A stretch of 64,000 nucleotides of DNA from Agapanthus africanus. Its lineage: Eukaryota > Streptophyta > Magnoliopsida > Asparagales > Amaryllidaceae. Within the stretch, counting starts at the first letter, position 1. Each line of letters starts with the position of its first letter. The translations under genes and the position numbers were made by a program. The DNA lies in assembly GCA_030015575.1 (NCBI GenBank), contig CM057347.1, positions 408,364,248 through 408,428,247 of the forward strand, written 5' to 3'. The notes beneath the pieces were generated by a model, which saw only the letters and a list, made by a program, of their open reading frames with translations, searched no databases and was not told the origin of the DNA. Below are positions 21,185 through 33,969 of the stretch, one piece after another.

Positions 21185-24152
21185 TGTCACGCCCCGCTTC
21201 CCAGAGTACGCAAGATTGGGCACGTGACATAGCCAACCATGCTACCTGTGGGTAGGAAGTATCCATCCACAGTCACATTACGGTTGTAAGGATACCAAGA
21301 ACAAGATAAAACACTAATCTAATACATGTCCAAATCCATAATAACAAGAATCAATAAACAATAAGTGCGGAAGCAATGATCCAATATGATAATAGAAAGG
21401 TACGTCCCATAATGCGGGATCGCACCTGGAAATAAAATGCGATGAACAAACTAACCACTATAGAACTCAAATCAGCCTGCTGGCTGAAGTACTCCTGCTC
21501 GGTCAGCGACAGTAGTAGAGAATCTGGGCCATGCAAAACCCAGACGTCAGCGCGTCAAGACATCAAGTATATAATGTAAACATGGTAATAAGCAGTGCAG
21601 GTATGAACATGAATAAAGCAGTACGATAACAGAGCAGGATAAAGTGCAATGGTGACTGAACTGTACTATCAGGTTTCTACTCTATAGTCTTTGAAACCAA
21701 TTGATGAATCGTCGATGTAACTCAATAGTATCCCGTACATACCCAGGACCACGGCCACAATATTCTCGGCTGCAGCCGAGACATGCCGTTAGGCACAGAA
21801 TAGGAAAGTGTACACTCGGTATTACCCCGTACATACCCGGGATCACGGCCACAATATTCTCGGCTGAAACCGAGACATGCCGCTGGGCACAGAATAGGAA
21901 AGTGTACACTCGGTATTACCCCGTACATACCCGGGATCACGGCCACAATATTCTCGGCTGAAACCGAGACATGCCGCTGGGCACAGAATAGGAATGTGTA
22001 CACTCGAACGGTAGTGAACTGTCGAGTTACAAGTCAGGTTCATCTTTGATTTCCCCATACCCTCAAGCTATGCATGTCAGGTCAGGTATTCAGTAGTTAA
22101 GGACTAATGCCAACACAAAATCCGATAAGAGTAGGTCTGTCTGGATAGACAGCAGGGATGGTCGGGTTTGTCGGCATTAGGCATGAGATCAGGTAACAGG
22201 TAAAGCCATGGTACATCGGGTCAACCAGGTAATGTATAAAGGTGTCATGTCATGTCAAGAGTGTACGGTACCATGTCATGTCAAGTAGGAAGTGTAACAG
22301 GTCATGTCAGGAAGCACAAGATGTCGTGTGGGTGCTCATAATCAAACTAACATAAACATGTGTATAAATAAACAAGCATGAGTACTATTAGAACAATAAC
22401 TGGAACATGTAATATGATATGCCAATAGATATAATTTCAAGGATATGGATGCACAGTTATCGATTAGGGTTACATTTATAGTTCCAATATTAATTAGGAC
22501 ACAATTTATTAAACATGGATTGTTAATATCACATTATTATGTAGTGATGTGATCTATGGATGCAATTATATGTATCTTAAATGCGATGGATGCAAATGGG
22601 TATCCGAAAAGTTATAAAACTATAAAATGGTAATGTGGGATGTACAACTAAACAATATGTGATATAAATATTGATATAATAATATTAATATGGATAGCAT
22701 ATTCAAAGCGATTAGTAACTATAAAAGATGTATTGATTAACCATGCACAAGAAGGTTCCGTTCAGAAATTTAGCGTCACCCTAATTTGTAAAATAGCTTA
22801 AAAATAACAAATGTTCTCCAAAAGAGACGTATCTTATACCAAAACAAAGATAATTCAATAAGGTTTTCAGTTTTATAAGTATAAGCATCTCAGGTTATCC
22901 CTACAAAAAGTTATGAATATTCAAAGTTGAAAGTTTGCTGCTGGAATTTTCCTGGACAGCAGTTTAGAGACGTGTTCATTTGCATTTTACATTAATTAAA
23001 CAATTTATTTTGCAAGTAAATATTTCATAGAGTTATAGTATTCTGAATTAGCTTCGTAACGAACTAAAGAACGTATCCTAATGATTTTTCTATGATTTAT
23101 AATGAATTTTATAAGATAAGGTGTACAGTAAATTTCAGATTTGTCATATCCGATTTTTCAACGACATTTCATATGTAAACTATAAGATTTTCAAATGTAT
23201 AATATTATAAAATGAAGATTATAAAAGTATATAGCATGTAGCAAGATTAACTTGCCTCGATGGGTCACGAATCGGGAAAACGGAACGTTAACCGTCGGCG
23301 GGGAAAACTCGCGACGGCGCACGGTTCACGGAATGAACCCAAACGACGAACAAAGGAACCACACGGGTCGGGGTATCTCGCTGGAACGTCGAGAAACGTC
23401 ACCGGCACGAAGGAATTCCGGTAACAAAAGAACAATTAAAAGAAATGAGAAACGAGACATGAAGCAAGAAGAGAAAAATGATAAAGAGGAGTACGAGAGA
23501 ATATATAAGGGGTAGAGAGAGAGAAAGTGGAGAGAGAGAAGAAGGAGGGAGAGAAAGTGGGGCCCACGGGGTTAAAGGGGAGGTTGCGATTGGCTGAGAG
23601 AATAAATTGAGAAGGATATAAAAGATTGTAAAAATATTATATGGTTAACTTAAAGATTTAAAAGATAGGTAATGAACAGTAAGATATCAGATTAGTTAGA
23701 AAAATATATGCGAAGGTTTTAATAATATTAAAAATTTGGGATTTTGGCGCCAAATGAAACATTTCCAAATTGCGCCCGGGTTGGGTCCAAAAATTCGAAA
23801 TTCAAATAATAGGATTTTAAACGGGTTCCAAATTTTAAAATGAAATGTTTTATGATTAAAAAGCATACTCTCAAAACGGACACACGTGCGTTCACGTAGC
23901 CATCCAAACTTGCCCGTTTTACTGAACGGGACGAGAACACAATGCACGGACGCTACCACGAGGCTAGGGGTGTCAAGTAGGCCAAGTTGAATATTTTCAA
24001 TTTTATTTTAGATGCTAAAATTTGTTATATGTAGAAATGACTTTGCCGGGTAAATTTTACAGTAAGCAACAAACAAGCAAATTAAATGAAATGAGTACCA
24101 CATTATGCTCAAACAGTAACTGAAAATAGTAGCATTGGGCTCGGGTGTTACA
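21185..24152 (-). repeat. 5' LTR of element A
   Basis: 2968 bp, nearly identical to 14314-17280 at an offset of about 6871, including the 94-bp repeat array. Confidence 0.9.
21724..22005. repeat. 94-bp tandem repeat in the second LTR A copy
   Basis: Same three-copy array as at 14853, with a CCCGGG to CCCAGG change in its first unit. Confidence 0.95.
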
Positions 24153-24265
24153 TTATACCCAACTACAAAAGAATTTCGTCCTCGAAATTCCAAGAATACA
24201 AAGATAGATAACTACAAGAAAAGGTGAGGAAACTTCTGCCGGATTTCATCTTCTCGTTCCCAAGT
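24153..24265 (-). mobile_element. Extra 113-bp internal fragment of element A outside its 5' LTR
   Basis: Matches 17281-17393 (polypurine tract, stop region and the last codons of the chromodomain) base for base as far as I can see. Since this belongs next to a 3' LTR, the LTR at 21185 must once have been shared by two tandem copies. Confidence 0.9.
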
Positions 24266-24406
24266 AGATAACTAAAAGATTTTTATGTTTTGCACCCGCG
24301 CTAGTCCAGCTCCCGCTCTGCTGTTAGTTAAGTAACCTAACGGTGCATGACGGGGCCCTATGGCGAATGCGGATGGCATAAGCATACGTTCTATTTTCAT
24401 TTTTTT
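24266..24406. other. Short unassigned stretch between element A and the LINE
   Basis: No match to relic D or A was found. Together with 27589-27602 and 38118 onward it is probably the DNA into which the LINE and element B inserted. Confidence 0.4.
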
Positions 24407-24699
24407 TGTGATGTTTAGGAAAACCCACCGTTGCTGGTCCCAAGTCCGGATGAGAAAGAGTGAGGGTTGTAGTAGGCTTGTGATAGCCAACGTAAAACTT
24501 TGTCACATTCTATGACATGAACCATAATAAGAATATCGTTGGGGTGTCCCCTACTCAGCGACGCGCTACATCGGATCCCGGGTGTAGTGTTAAGTATGCA
24601 AGGGCTTCTAGGTTGTCGTCCAGAAACGACGCGCTACATTGGACCCCGGGTGTAGTGACAAATAAGCAAGGGTTTCATAAGATCCGTCTAGCTTCCTGA

Positions 24700-25534
24700 A
24701 ACATAGGTTTCCTTACAGGTAGACTAATAGAATTAGTGGAGGTGATGATTAGGAGGAGAGTTGGTATTATGTGTTTGCAAGAAACTAAGTGGGTAGGTAA
24801 AAAGAGTAAAGTTATAGAGCCTTGGGGTTATAAGCTTTGGTATACGGGTAGAGATAAAAATCGTAATGGGGTAGGCATAATCATAGATAGACGGTTGCTT
24901 GAGAATGTAGTTGAGATTAGGAGAAAATGTGATAGAATTTTATTGGTAAGGTGGAGAGATCTTTAATATTATTAGTGCTTATGCACCACAAATAGGTTCT
25001 AGTAAGCGTCTATTCTGGGTGGATTTAGATGAGATGGTGCAAACTATACATAGTGGAGAGAAGTTATTTATTGGTGGTGATCTCAATGGACATGTAGGTA
25101 CTAGTCGTAGTGGGCTTGATACTATCCATGGAGGTTTTGGTTTTGGACAAAGGAATGAAGTAGGTGGCTCGATTCTAGATTTTGCCTTATCTTATGACTT
25201 GATCTTAGCAAACACCTGATTTAGGAAAAGAGAGTCCCACCTTATCACTTTTAGGAGCGGATCAAGTGCTAGTCAATTAGACTTTTTTCTGAAGAGAAAA
25301 GTAGATAGAGGTTGTTGTATCGACTGTAAGGTAGTGCCAGGTGAGAGTGTAACCACTCAATATAGACTTTTAGTTCTAAATTTTCGATTTCGAAGAGGAC
25401 CTTGGAAGATTAGACGTAAGGTAGAGTCTAGAATTAAATGGTGGCGATTGAAAGAAGGTAACCAAAAGGCTTTTATAGATCGTGTAGTCCAAGAAGCGGA
25501 TTGGCAGTTGGAAGATAATTCAGATAGAACATGA
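24700..25534 (+). pseudogene. LINE apurinic endonuclease domain
   Basis: Recognisable APE-type motifs: GIMCLQETKWVGKK near 24766, GVGIIIDRRL, then GGDLNGHVGTS and a diverged tail. It is broken by a frameshift after 24966 and in-frame TGA codons at 25217 and 25532. In LINEs this domain nicks the target DNA to prime reverse transcription. Confidence 0.82.
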
Positions 25535-25540
25535 AACAAA

Positions 25541-27501
25541 ATGGCTAGTTATATCAAGAGGGTGGCTAAAGATCTACTTGGTGAGTCGAGAGGTGGTGCT
25601 CCACCATCTAAGGACACATCATGGTGGAATGAAGATGTAAAAACTGATATTAAAATTAAAAGGGATTCTTATAAAAATTTGAAGAAAAATAGAGATGTGG
25701 AGAGATTTGAGAAGTATAAAATGGCTAAAAAGGAAGTTAAGAAAGCTGTTCGGGAAGCTAAATCTAAGGTTTACAAAGAGGTGTACGAGAAATTAGACAC
25801 TAAAGGGGCTGAAAATGATATATACCGGATTGCTCGGATGCGGGAAAGGAAGACTAGAGACTTATGTGCGGTAAAGTGTGTCAAAAATGACAATCAGAAG
25901 GTTTTAGTTCGAGATGAGCATATCAAGGAAAGGTGGAGAGATTATTTTGACAAATTGTTCAATGAGAGCTTTACTAAGAATTTGGATGGACTTGTCATTC
26001 AATCTCAAGATATAAACCGTGATTTCATGCGTAAAATAAAACTACCTGGGGTTAAAGAAGTTTTGAACAGAATGAGTTTAAGAAAAGCGGTTGGTCCTGA
26101 CGGGATTCCTATCGAAATCTGGAGATGCTTAGGAGAAATAGACGTTAAATGGCTAACAGATCTGTTTAATAAGATTTGGCAGACAAAAAAGATACCAAAT
26201 GAATGGAGAAAAAATATCCTTGTATCTATCTACAAGAATAAGGGTGACATTCAAAGTTGCTCAAACTACCGTGGAATAATTGTGTCACACCATGAAACTT
26301 TGGGAGAGGGTGATTGAACATAGGCAAAGGAAGGATATTAAGATAACAGAGAACCAGTTTGGGTTCATGCCTGGACGATCGACGACAGAGGCTATTCATT
26401 TGCTTTGTCAACTTGTCAAGCGTTTTCGAGAGAGTAGAAGAGATTTGCATATGATATTTACTGATTTAGAGAAAGCGTACGACAAGGTACCTAGAGAGGT
26501 ATTATAGGGGACAATGATGAAGAAGAGGGTCCCCGTCAAGAATATTGACATAATTAAGGATATATACGATGGAGTAGTAGCAAATGTCAGAACTTGCGGC
26601 GGCCTAACGAGTGATTTTCCGATTATTATTGGTTTACATCAAGGATCTGCATTAAGTCCATTCCTGTTTACCATCATGATGGATGAACTTACTAGAACTA
26701 TCCAAGATGAGCTACCTTGGTATATGCTATTCGCTGATGATATTGTTCTAGTAAATGAGACGAAAGTAGGGGTTAATGCCAAATTGGAATTATGGAGGCA
26801 AACATTGGAATCTCGGGGGTTCAGATTGAGCAGGTCCAAGACAGCATATATGCATTGCAAATTTAGTAAACAGAGAAGTAAAAACATATTGGTATAATAT
26901 TGGAAGGGCAAGAGATATCACCGAGCGATCAGTTTAGATAACTAGGTTTCATCATCCAAAAGGATGGGGAGATCGATAGTGATGTTAATCAAAGGATCCA
27001 AGCTGGTTGGTTGAAATGGAGGAGTGCAACATGTATTTTGTATGATCGTAACTTTCCGTTAAAATTGAAAGGGAAGTTTTATCGGAGCGCTATTCGTCTT
27101 GCCTTATTATATGGTACAGAATGCTGGGCTCCTACGAAGCATCATACACAGAAGATGCACGTAGCAGAGATGCGCATGTTTCATTGGATGTGTGGTAACA
27201 CTAGAAAAGATAAGGTGCGAAATGAGGATATTCAGGCAAAAGTTGGTGTAGCACCTGTGGAGGAGAAGATACGGGAAAACCGGCTAAGATGAGTTGGTCA
27301 TGTGCGACGCAGACCTATGAAAGCACCGGTTCGACGAATAGATACTCTCGATATGGGCAATGGCAAAAGGGCAAAAGGGAGACCGAAAAAAAATGGATGG
27401 AGGTGATACGAAACGATATGGTTGCCAAAGGCCTCAATGAAAGTATATTGTTTGATAGGACTGAGTGGAGGCGGAGGATTCATGTGCTGGACCCGGCGTG
27501 A
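25541..27501 (+). pseudogene. LINE reverse transcriptase domain
   Basis: Continues in the frame used after 25019. RT blocks appear in order: RKAVGPDGIPIEIWRC, NQFGFMPGRSTTEAIH, FTDLEKAYDKVPREVL, GLHQGSALSPFLFTIMMDEL, and MLFADDIVLV with the catalytic FADD. The C-terminal part has GTECWAPTKHHTQKM and MRMFHWMCGNTRKDKVRNED, typical of plant RTE. It is broken by frameshifts near 26280, 26900-27010 and 27289 and a TAG at 26505, so it cannot be active. Confidence 0.88.
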
Positions 27502-27607
27502 TTCTCATGTTGGTTCATGTAGCCTACCCCATATGCTTGGGATAAAAGGCTCAGTTGTTATTGTTGTTGTTCTGTGATGTTTAAGAAACATAAATGATGG
27601 GACAATA

Positions 27608-30600
27608 TGTCACGCCCCGCTTCCCAAAATACGGAATACGAGGGGTTGATAAGGCCAGCCATGCTTCTACGGTCAAGGAAATGTCCTGCCGTAGTCACAC
27701 TTTGGCTTCTAGTTTTAACTGGTAATCAGTAAATAATACGCATGTAATGAGAAATGCAGTAACTGAAACAAAACAATGTAAAGAACTGACCTGATGGGAA
27801 ACAAATGGGTATAACCCTGGATTGTAAATCAAGATGTCCGTGATGTACGTCTAATCCTGGTCCAGGCTAAATCTTCTCCACACACTGAGCATGCATACTC
27901 AGGTCGTCAGAACGACACAATAGCAATATTATATATAAAATCATATGACAATTCTAACAGTGATAATAAATACATATATAACAGTAGATCAATGGCAGTA
28001 TGGGTATGAACATGCAGTAATCAATGCAGCGGAACAGTAAAAGCAGTAGAAGGATATGCCACGTATGTCAACACAGTAAGTAAGGTATATCAATGCCAGT
28101 ATCCCTATCAGTCTCTAAGTCTCACTGTACAGGTCACTAAGCCTATCGTCAGTCCAAGTGTGAGAGTCAACCACTCGTGAGTGTCCTCCACCCAAAGGTA
28201 GAACCCAAGGGCAAGGGACCACGGGCCCAACATGTATATCACGGTAATAATCATGTACCCTGTAAATCTCCATATATCTCCTTAAATATATAAGTCGGCA
28301 TGGGACTTCCGAGATTCTGTTGAACTCATACTCAAACTACCCCACACCCCGTGGTCTACATCAAACGCTAACCATAACCTTAAATACCAATCGGTCGGTG
28401 ACAAGTCTGCGCGAGAACTGGAGGCAGGACCTCCATCAAGCACGTCCCGACTAATACCTAAGATAAATGTCAGTGTCTGGTGTCTTATCTGTGACACACG
28501 TGCAAGAGCTTCCATAAGTGTCCCATACCACTTATAGTCACACGTACACGCGTCCCACAGACGTCGACAATGCAATAGAATAATAAGGTTCACTGATTGT
28601 GTACAAGTACGTATCACTTTCACTTATTCACTGATACACGAACACTAACGTACTTGCCACAATCATCACTAAAACCTAACACTGGGTAAATGCATGTTAT
28701 CACTATGTTATCAATGCAATGACATGTGTATGATACGATGCGTAAACAGTATATAAAGCATGTTTAGGATGTCATGAATTAGTAATCTACCACTTGAATA
28801 ATCTATCATAAATCATACGGTTACAATTTAGTGAAATGATGAACGAGGAATAAATAGTATGTTCAGTTATCTATCCAGCGAATTTGATTTCATGCCAATC
28901 GGGTTTCAGGATCATTAATTATAGCCATTTCATTTTAAGCGTTCACGGCTGGAAATCCGGTTTCAGAAACGGAAGTCCGTTTCGCAACACATTTTAATCC
29001 CAGTTGGGATCAGATTTTAGCGACGTTACAGTTGAAGGAAATCTAGGGTTTTCACTAAGGTTTTCAACGCAATAGACGGATCTTCAATCACATCTGCACG
29101 TCAGGAGTTATACACTGTTTAACATTAATATGTCATCTCAGAATCTGTTCTGGACTGTTATACGTCCACATCTATTAAATTGCAGATTAAATAACAAACG
29201 ATAACGAAACAGGATGAAACCACTTGTGTTATCTAGATAACACACTCTCCTATAATAAACAGTGGAGTTACAAAACCTACGAGTTAAGGAAACAGTGTGG
29301 TACCCATTACGGGATAGCACACAGTAAACACAGCCACTCTGGATTGCAGTCCAGAGTCGCACTCCGATCCAAATATCGTCACAGTTTAAGTACAGGAATA
29401 TCTGGAAACTAGTATAGGGTTAAAGTTCGTCGAGTTGGATTCGATTTGAGCCCTTGAACGCATCATTCCAGTATGCATATAATTTATGGCGATTTTAACG
29501 GTTTTCAGGTACAATAAAATTCCAGTTTTTCTAGTAAACTTGGGGGTAGTCATTTTAGTCGTTATCGGTCATATTATCCAACGAAATTCACGTACTAGGT
29601 TCACAGCCATACGGGCCAAACAATACCATTTAGTTCCGTCAAATTAAATGATGATTTCCTATGAGAACATATATCGAACAGTTACGTCGTAATATTTAAC
29701 ATAAAGTAAAACATAGGATATATACGATTTTAATTTGTTATTAACAAAAGGTAGCATGTAGCAAGTAGGGAACTTGCCTGGACACGTCTCGGGGATGTAT
29801 GGTGACGGTAACGTCACGAACGCGATACACGCGCGGCACGGCGCAGCACAGTTCGGCCTTTTGGAATCAGACAATCGTATCCACTCCAGTTACTCTCCGT
29901 GCGACCGTTTTCATCACCGCCCGAGTTGTTTCTGGTGTTGATCTGCGAGAGGGAGAGAGAGAAATTTTTGAGAACAAAGGGAGATTTAGAGAAATAGAGA
30001 GAGTTAGAGAGAGAGAGTAAGAGGGACAGAGAGAGAGAGTTGTAGAGTGAGAGAGAGACAGAGATTAGAGAGAGTGAGAGAGACAGAGATTAGAGAGAGA
30101 GACAGGGATTAGAGAGAGGAGTTGCAGAGGGTGATGTTACCGTGAGAGAGAGAGAGTGAGACGTTTCTGAGGAAGAGGGGGTGAGGGAGACGTCGACGGT
30201 GGGGAGAGCTCCGGCGAAGGGCGATGGGGCTCGGGTTTGCAGGGAATGGATGAGTGGGGGTTTGAGATGGAGGCGAGGGCGTTGGTGATAGGAGGTGGGA
30301 TTGTCGAGGACGAGGGTGCTGCGAAGAGGTGAGGTGAGGAGGAAGTGGGTGAGGCGGTGGTGGTGATCGGGGATGATCGACGACGGATAGGGGCGATGGT
30401 GTTCGAATGTTGAGAGGGAGAACGGGAGTGAGGGGGACTCGGTGGCGAGGAGGGTGGTGAAGAGGAGAGAGAGAGGAGAGGGAGGCGAGACGAAGTGATT
30501 GTTGTGGTCGTCCTCGTCGGTGGTGACGTCGTCGTCGAGGAGTGGAATGCAGGGACTTGAGTGGTTGAAAGTTTTGAGAGGGAGAGAGAAGTGAGAGACG

Positions 30601-31414
30601 AGGGGAGGACGTTGAGTGAATCGTGAGGGGGTGCGCGTCGTGGGGTAACGTCTCACGAGCGTGGGTGTGGGGAGCGGCGACGAGGGCGCAACGGGAGGAT
30701 TTCGCGCGGGAAATCCGGAGAGTAGCCATTGGGGGAGACACACTGTAGGTGCGGGTCGGGTGCGGCGTGGGTTGAGGGCTGAAGTGGGAGCGGGCCGGGC
30801 CGACATGAGCTGGGCCGGAGAATTAGAGGGAAAAATAAAGAAAATGATGGGGAAAAAATATAGAGTGGGCTGCTGGGCTGGGCTGCTGGAAAAAATTAAT
30901 AAAAAGTTAATAGAGAGAAGAGAAGGGCCGGGCCTGTGTAAAAGGGAAAGAATTTAAAAGAATTATTACGGAAAGGGGGTTGGGCTTGAAAGAAAAGGAA
31001 AAAAAAACAAATTTATTTAAGGAACGGGCTTGTGATTTTAGGGTTGTGAAAATTTAAAAGAAATGAATAAAGGAGAGGCCGGCCACTGGCTTAGGGATTG
31101 GGCTAGAGAAATAGTACCAAATAATAAATAAGAAAAGGAAAGGGCCGGCTTAGGGTTAGTGAAGAAAATGGGGGGTGAAAGAATTAAAGTAAGTGGCTAG
31201 AAAATGTTTTAGATAAATTAATTTGGTAAGGATCTCTTGGGCTGAGAATGGAGTTTAGGGGATTGAAAAGAAAGAATAAGTTTATTTAAAAGAGAATGGC
31301 TGATGAGGTGAGTTTGGGTTTAGTAGAATTTTTGAAAATAACTAAATACTTATAAATAAATTTTATAGGTATAAAGAAGTACAATTATAGGTATAAAAGG
31401 GGCTGGGTATTACA
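27608..31414 (-). repeat. 3' LTR of element B
   Basis: 3807 bp, TGTCACGCCCCGCTTCCCA at the low end and GGGTATTACA at the high end. Confidence 0.9.
29940..30120. repeat. GA-rich tract in LTR B
   Basis: Imperfect (GA)n with AGAGAGAG runs. In the element's own sense it is a long CT tract, possibly in the LTR promoter or leader. Confidence 0.85.
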
Positions 31415-31455
31415 TCATACCACCCTTACAAAAATTTCGTCCTCGAAATTTAAAA
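31415..31455 (-). other. Polypurine tract and inverted repeat of element B
   Basis: The minus strand has AATTTCG-AGGA-CGAAATT and then GTAAGGGTGGTATGA abutting the LTR. Confidence 0.8.
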
Positions 31456-32656
31456 TAAACGATAAGTTATACAAGCATAGGCAAATGCTATTACATTGCA
31501 CACTAACACATAAAGATTTACTTAAAATAGGCGGATGAAGAAAATTGAAGGTTTATATATATGTAAGAATAACTTACAAAAATATAGGTTTAAATAAGTA
31601 TAAGACAGTAACAACTACAAAGGCAACCAATGTGTATACGAGAATAACAATAACAACAATAACGAACAATGATATTCAAGGCGTACTCGATAAAATCGAA
31701 ACTCAAACGTATGCACATATAAGTATCTCAAAGTAGCACATCAGAAATAATAAGTATATGGCACAACTATAGACAATAGTAACCATAGGCACAATGCCCA
31801 AAAATAAAGTAATGACAATAAAGTAGTTTAAGATTTGTCGGTAGGTTAAAATATTTTAGGATAATGTATCGATCAAATAACTTAGAAACTTACATAGTGA
31901 AAATAAGGAACAAGGAACACAAATATGCGCGGTGTAAGGTTGCGCCACTGAAAATAATGGGAAAGCTAGTTGTGGAGTACTTGATATGCGTAAAACGGGA
32001 ATAGTCGATAAAACACACTCTTCGATAAATATAATTTAATGAAAACTAAATTTTCGAATAATAATGTCCAAATATATATATATAGGGTAATAGGAAAACA
32101 CAAAGAGGTATAGGGCTAGCTAGGATAATGGTTACAAGGAAGTGTGGTTCGATCAGAAGGTTGGAGTGTGGCGGCTTTAGGCTGAAGATCAAGGAGATTG
32201 GGATCGGGTCAGCACAGGGAGTAAGTGTGAGTAACAAAGGACTACAAGAGAAAGTATGGGGAGGATAACTGTCGGTACATCGTATGAATCAAGAATTTGA
32301 AGGGTTAGCGAACTCGGAAATTTCACAAGAAATGTTCTCCACCCAGAAGGATCTCAAGCGGGGCACAGACGAAGGATGAGGGGTGGACCTCTAAAAGATC
32401 GGTTGTGGTACTGGTTAATCTGAGTGAGGGTCGGAACAGCACAGGGTACTGGAGTGGATAGTCAGGGGTCTCAGGAGGAAATAACGGTATAGGGGAAAAG
32501 TAAAAGCATCAAGTGAAACAGTAATCAAAAGATTTGCGAACTCAGAATATTTCATTCTAGGAAATTCGAAACAAAGCACGCTCGAAAAGTAACAGATGGC
32601 CATAAACTATACACGGATTTATTTGGCCAGATAAGACAACATCAAAAGAAATCCCG
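31456..32656 (-). other. Non-coding interior of element B
   Basis: Sits where pol would lie in an autonomous element. Only short random frames; no trace of RT or integrase motifs was found on either strand. Confidence 0.7.
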
Positions 32657-33148
32657 TCAGTCGCGGTTGTAGAGATTCAGCAGGTTGCGGTAGGCTCGTG
32701 CGCTCAGGTAGGGGCGTCCATTTCCATAGCGCCTCACGGGGACCGCCATTGGGAGTTCTTCCACAGCAGGGTCTTGTCCTTCTGGTCCTTCTTCCTCGGA
32801 TGGAGGTTCTTCATCGAGGTCCGATTCCATGTGATTCTCTTCTTCTGCATTCTCTTCCATGGGGTTTTCCTCCACTGGATTTTCTCCTATCGGTTCTTCC
32901 TCGGGGTCTTCCTCTATCGGGTTCTCTTCAGGGTCTCCTTCCTCTACGTCGGAATCGTCTATCATGTCCAACTCGGGGGCGGCTGCTCCTTCATCCTCTG
33001 AATTGTTGTTTCCGACATTGACCTGGGGATCGTTGATCTCATCATCAGAACTCATCAGTATGCGGTCTAAGGAAACGCATGACTGTGCATCCTCATCTAG
33101 ATGCGGTGCTGCTCCAGGGTGGGCCATGGCCTGAAAAGAAAGAGTCAT
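32657..33148 (-). CDS. Acidic ORF of element B, unknown function
   Basis: A 163-residue frame. Residues from about 30 to 140 are very rich in Glu and Asp, with short repeats such as EENPIEEDPEEEPIGENP. The last 25 residues turn basic and aromatic (VRRYGNGRPYLSARAYRNLL). It has no match that I recognise to gag, protease or pol. It follows the zinc-knuckle ORF by about 350 bases in the same orientation. The frame is open for nearly 500 bases in an otherwise non-coding interior, which suggests it was translated recently, but acidic low complexity can also stay open by chance. A second ATG at residue 8 is also possible. Confidence 0.5.
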   Translation of the reverse strand: MTLSFQAMAHPGAAPHLDEDAQSCVSLDRILMSSDDEINDPQVNVGNNNSEDEGAAAPELDMIDDSDVEEGDPEENPIEEDPEEEPIGENPVEENPMEENAEEENHMESDLDEEPPSEEEGPEGQDPAVEELPMAVPVRRYGNGRPYLSARAYRNLLNLYNRD

Positions 33149-33501
33149 GATTAGACAGTGGGGTACATCAAGAAAATAGCTAAGTGTACGAAGTATAGAA
33201 GGATATGCGGTGGCAGGAACTGAAAATCAAGATTAAAATGCTGTGATAATGAATAGTATGAATAAGGGGAAGAAGTAGAGGATATATTACGAATCAAGTT
33301 TTATTGCATTCAACTAAAAGTTCGACGGGTACAAGATTTCAAACGGAAAGAAATATTTATAAGAGGATGATAACATTATTGCTGAAAGTAGAAAACATGA
33401 AAAATTCTTCTTTGACTACTAGAACGTCGCATTCTCGTCGCGCGAGTTGAATCCTGCGCTGGGTCTGCCTTATCCTCGATGTTTGAACTACGTAATAATC
33501 G
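33149..33501 (-). other. Spacer between the two ORFs of element B
   Basis: No ORF or motif seen. Confidence 0.5.
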
Positions 33502-33969
33502 TCACTTGGCAGGAGTGGAGAGTGTGGATGAGTCTCCTCCTTGTAGCTCCTTCCTTTTTGGGCAACCGTTGATAAGATGTCCGCTGGATCCGCAAATCAG
33601 ACATTTCCCTTGGGCGCGGCGACAATCCCTCTGAAGGTGTCCTGGCCTCTTACAGTACCCACAACACGGGGTCTTCTGCTGTTTCTGTCGCGGGGAAACA
33701 AATTGGCGCTTCATCTTCTTCTCTTTTTCTCGTCTAACGGGGATCCCTTTATGATTGGAGACTCCCGCTGGTCCCTGACTCACCTGCCTTTTTAGTCCTT
33801 CAGCTAACAAGTCGTTTGTTCGCTCCTGGGCTTCCTTCAAACCTTGCAGTACACTCAGGATCTCAACAGTCTGATTCTGGGGAGTGAAGATAGAGGAAGA
33901 GTCGTTGAAAGACATGATCCTGAAACAATAATTTTGAAAATGATATAAGGCACAAGCTATAAGATTCAT
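33502..33969 (-). CDS. Element B gag-like protein with two CCHC zinc knuckles
   Basis: A 155-residue frame. Residues 19-65 (from MSFNDSSS) are polar with a helical stretch VEILSVLQGLKEAQERTND; a basic stretch RREKEKKMKR follows, then two CX2CX4HX4C knuckles, CGYCKRPGHLQRDC and CLICGSSGHLINGC. Knuckles bind the packaged RNA in retroelement gags. The capsid domain that normally lies between these parts is missing, so the protein is about a third of normal gag length. Met-19 (near 33915) is the more likely start because the first 18 residues look like translated leader. It may package element RNA into particles made by a relative. Confidence 0.8.
   Translation of the reverse strand: MNLIACALYHFQNYCFRIMSFNDSSSIFTPQNQTVEILSVLQGLKEAQERTNDLLAEGLKRQVSQGPAGVSNHKGIPVRREKEKKMKRQFVSPRQKQQKTPCCGYCKRPGHLQRDCRRAQGKCLICGSSGHLINGCPKRKELQGGDSSTLSTPAK

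Larger units (their letters stand above)
14314..24265 (-). mobile_element. Element A: Ty3/Gypsy chromovirus with 3-kb LTRs, defective, remnant of a tandem array
   Basis: LTRs at 14314-17280 and 21185-24152 flank a 3.9-kb interior with decayed gag and pol on the minus strand. The LTRs differ by only about twenty scattered changes by eye, so this is the youngest insertion here. PBS and polypurine tract are in the expected places. Protease and the RT catalytic core are deleted and several frameshifts are present. Beyond the high-coordinate LTR, 113 bp (24153-24265) repeat the interior at 17281-17393, as if a second copy once followed. There is no matching 5-bp target duplication. Confidence 0.85.
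24407..27588 (+). mobile_element. RTE-type LINE, full length, dead
   Basis: The body (about 24423-27572) is flanked by a 16-bp target duplication with one mismatch: TGTGATGTTTAGGAAA at 24407 and TGTGATGTTTAAGAAA at 27573. It encodes an endonuclease and a reverse transcriptase, and its 3' end CCCATATGCTTGGGATAAAA plus a TTG-repeat tail is typical of plant RTE elements. There is no poly(A). Confidence 0.88.

Noticed and set aside
30090..30806. Long Pro/Ser/Arg-rich frames (about 240 residues) on the minus strand in both LTRs of element B (also 36779-37504).
   Set aside because: The two LTR copies are shifted in frame against each other over parts of the region and two overlapping frames are open at once. 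This is what a stop-poor GA/CT-rich sequence gives; there is no domain.
32698..33134. Plus-strand frames opposite the acidic ORF of element B.
   Set aside because: They are mirror frames of a low-complexity coding stretch; the minus strand agrees with the element's orientation.
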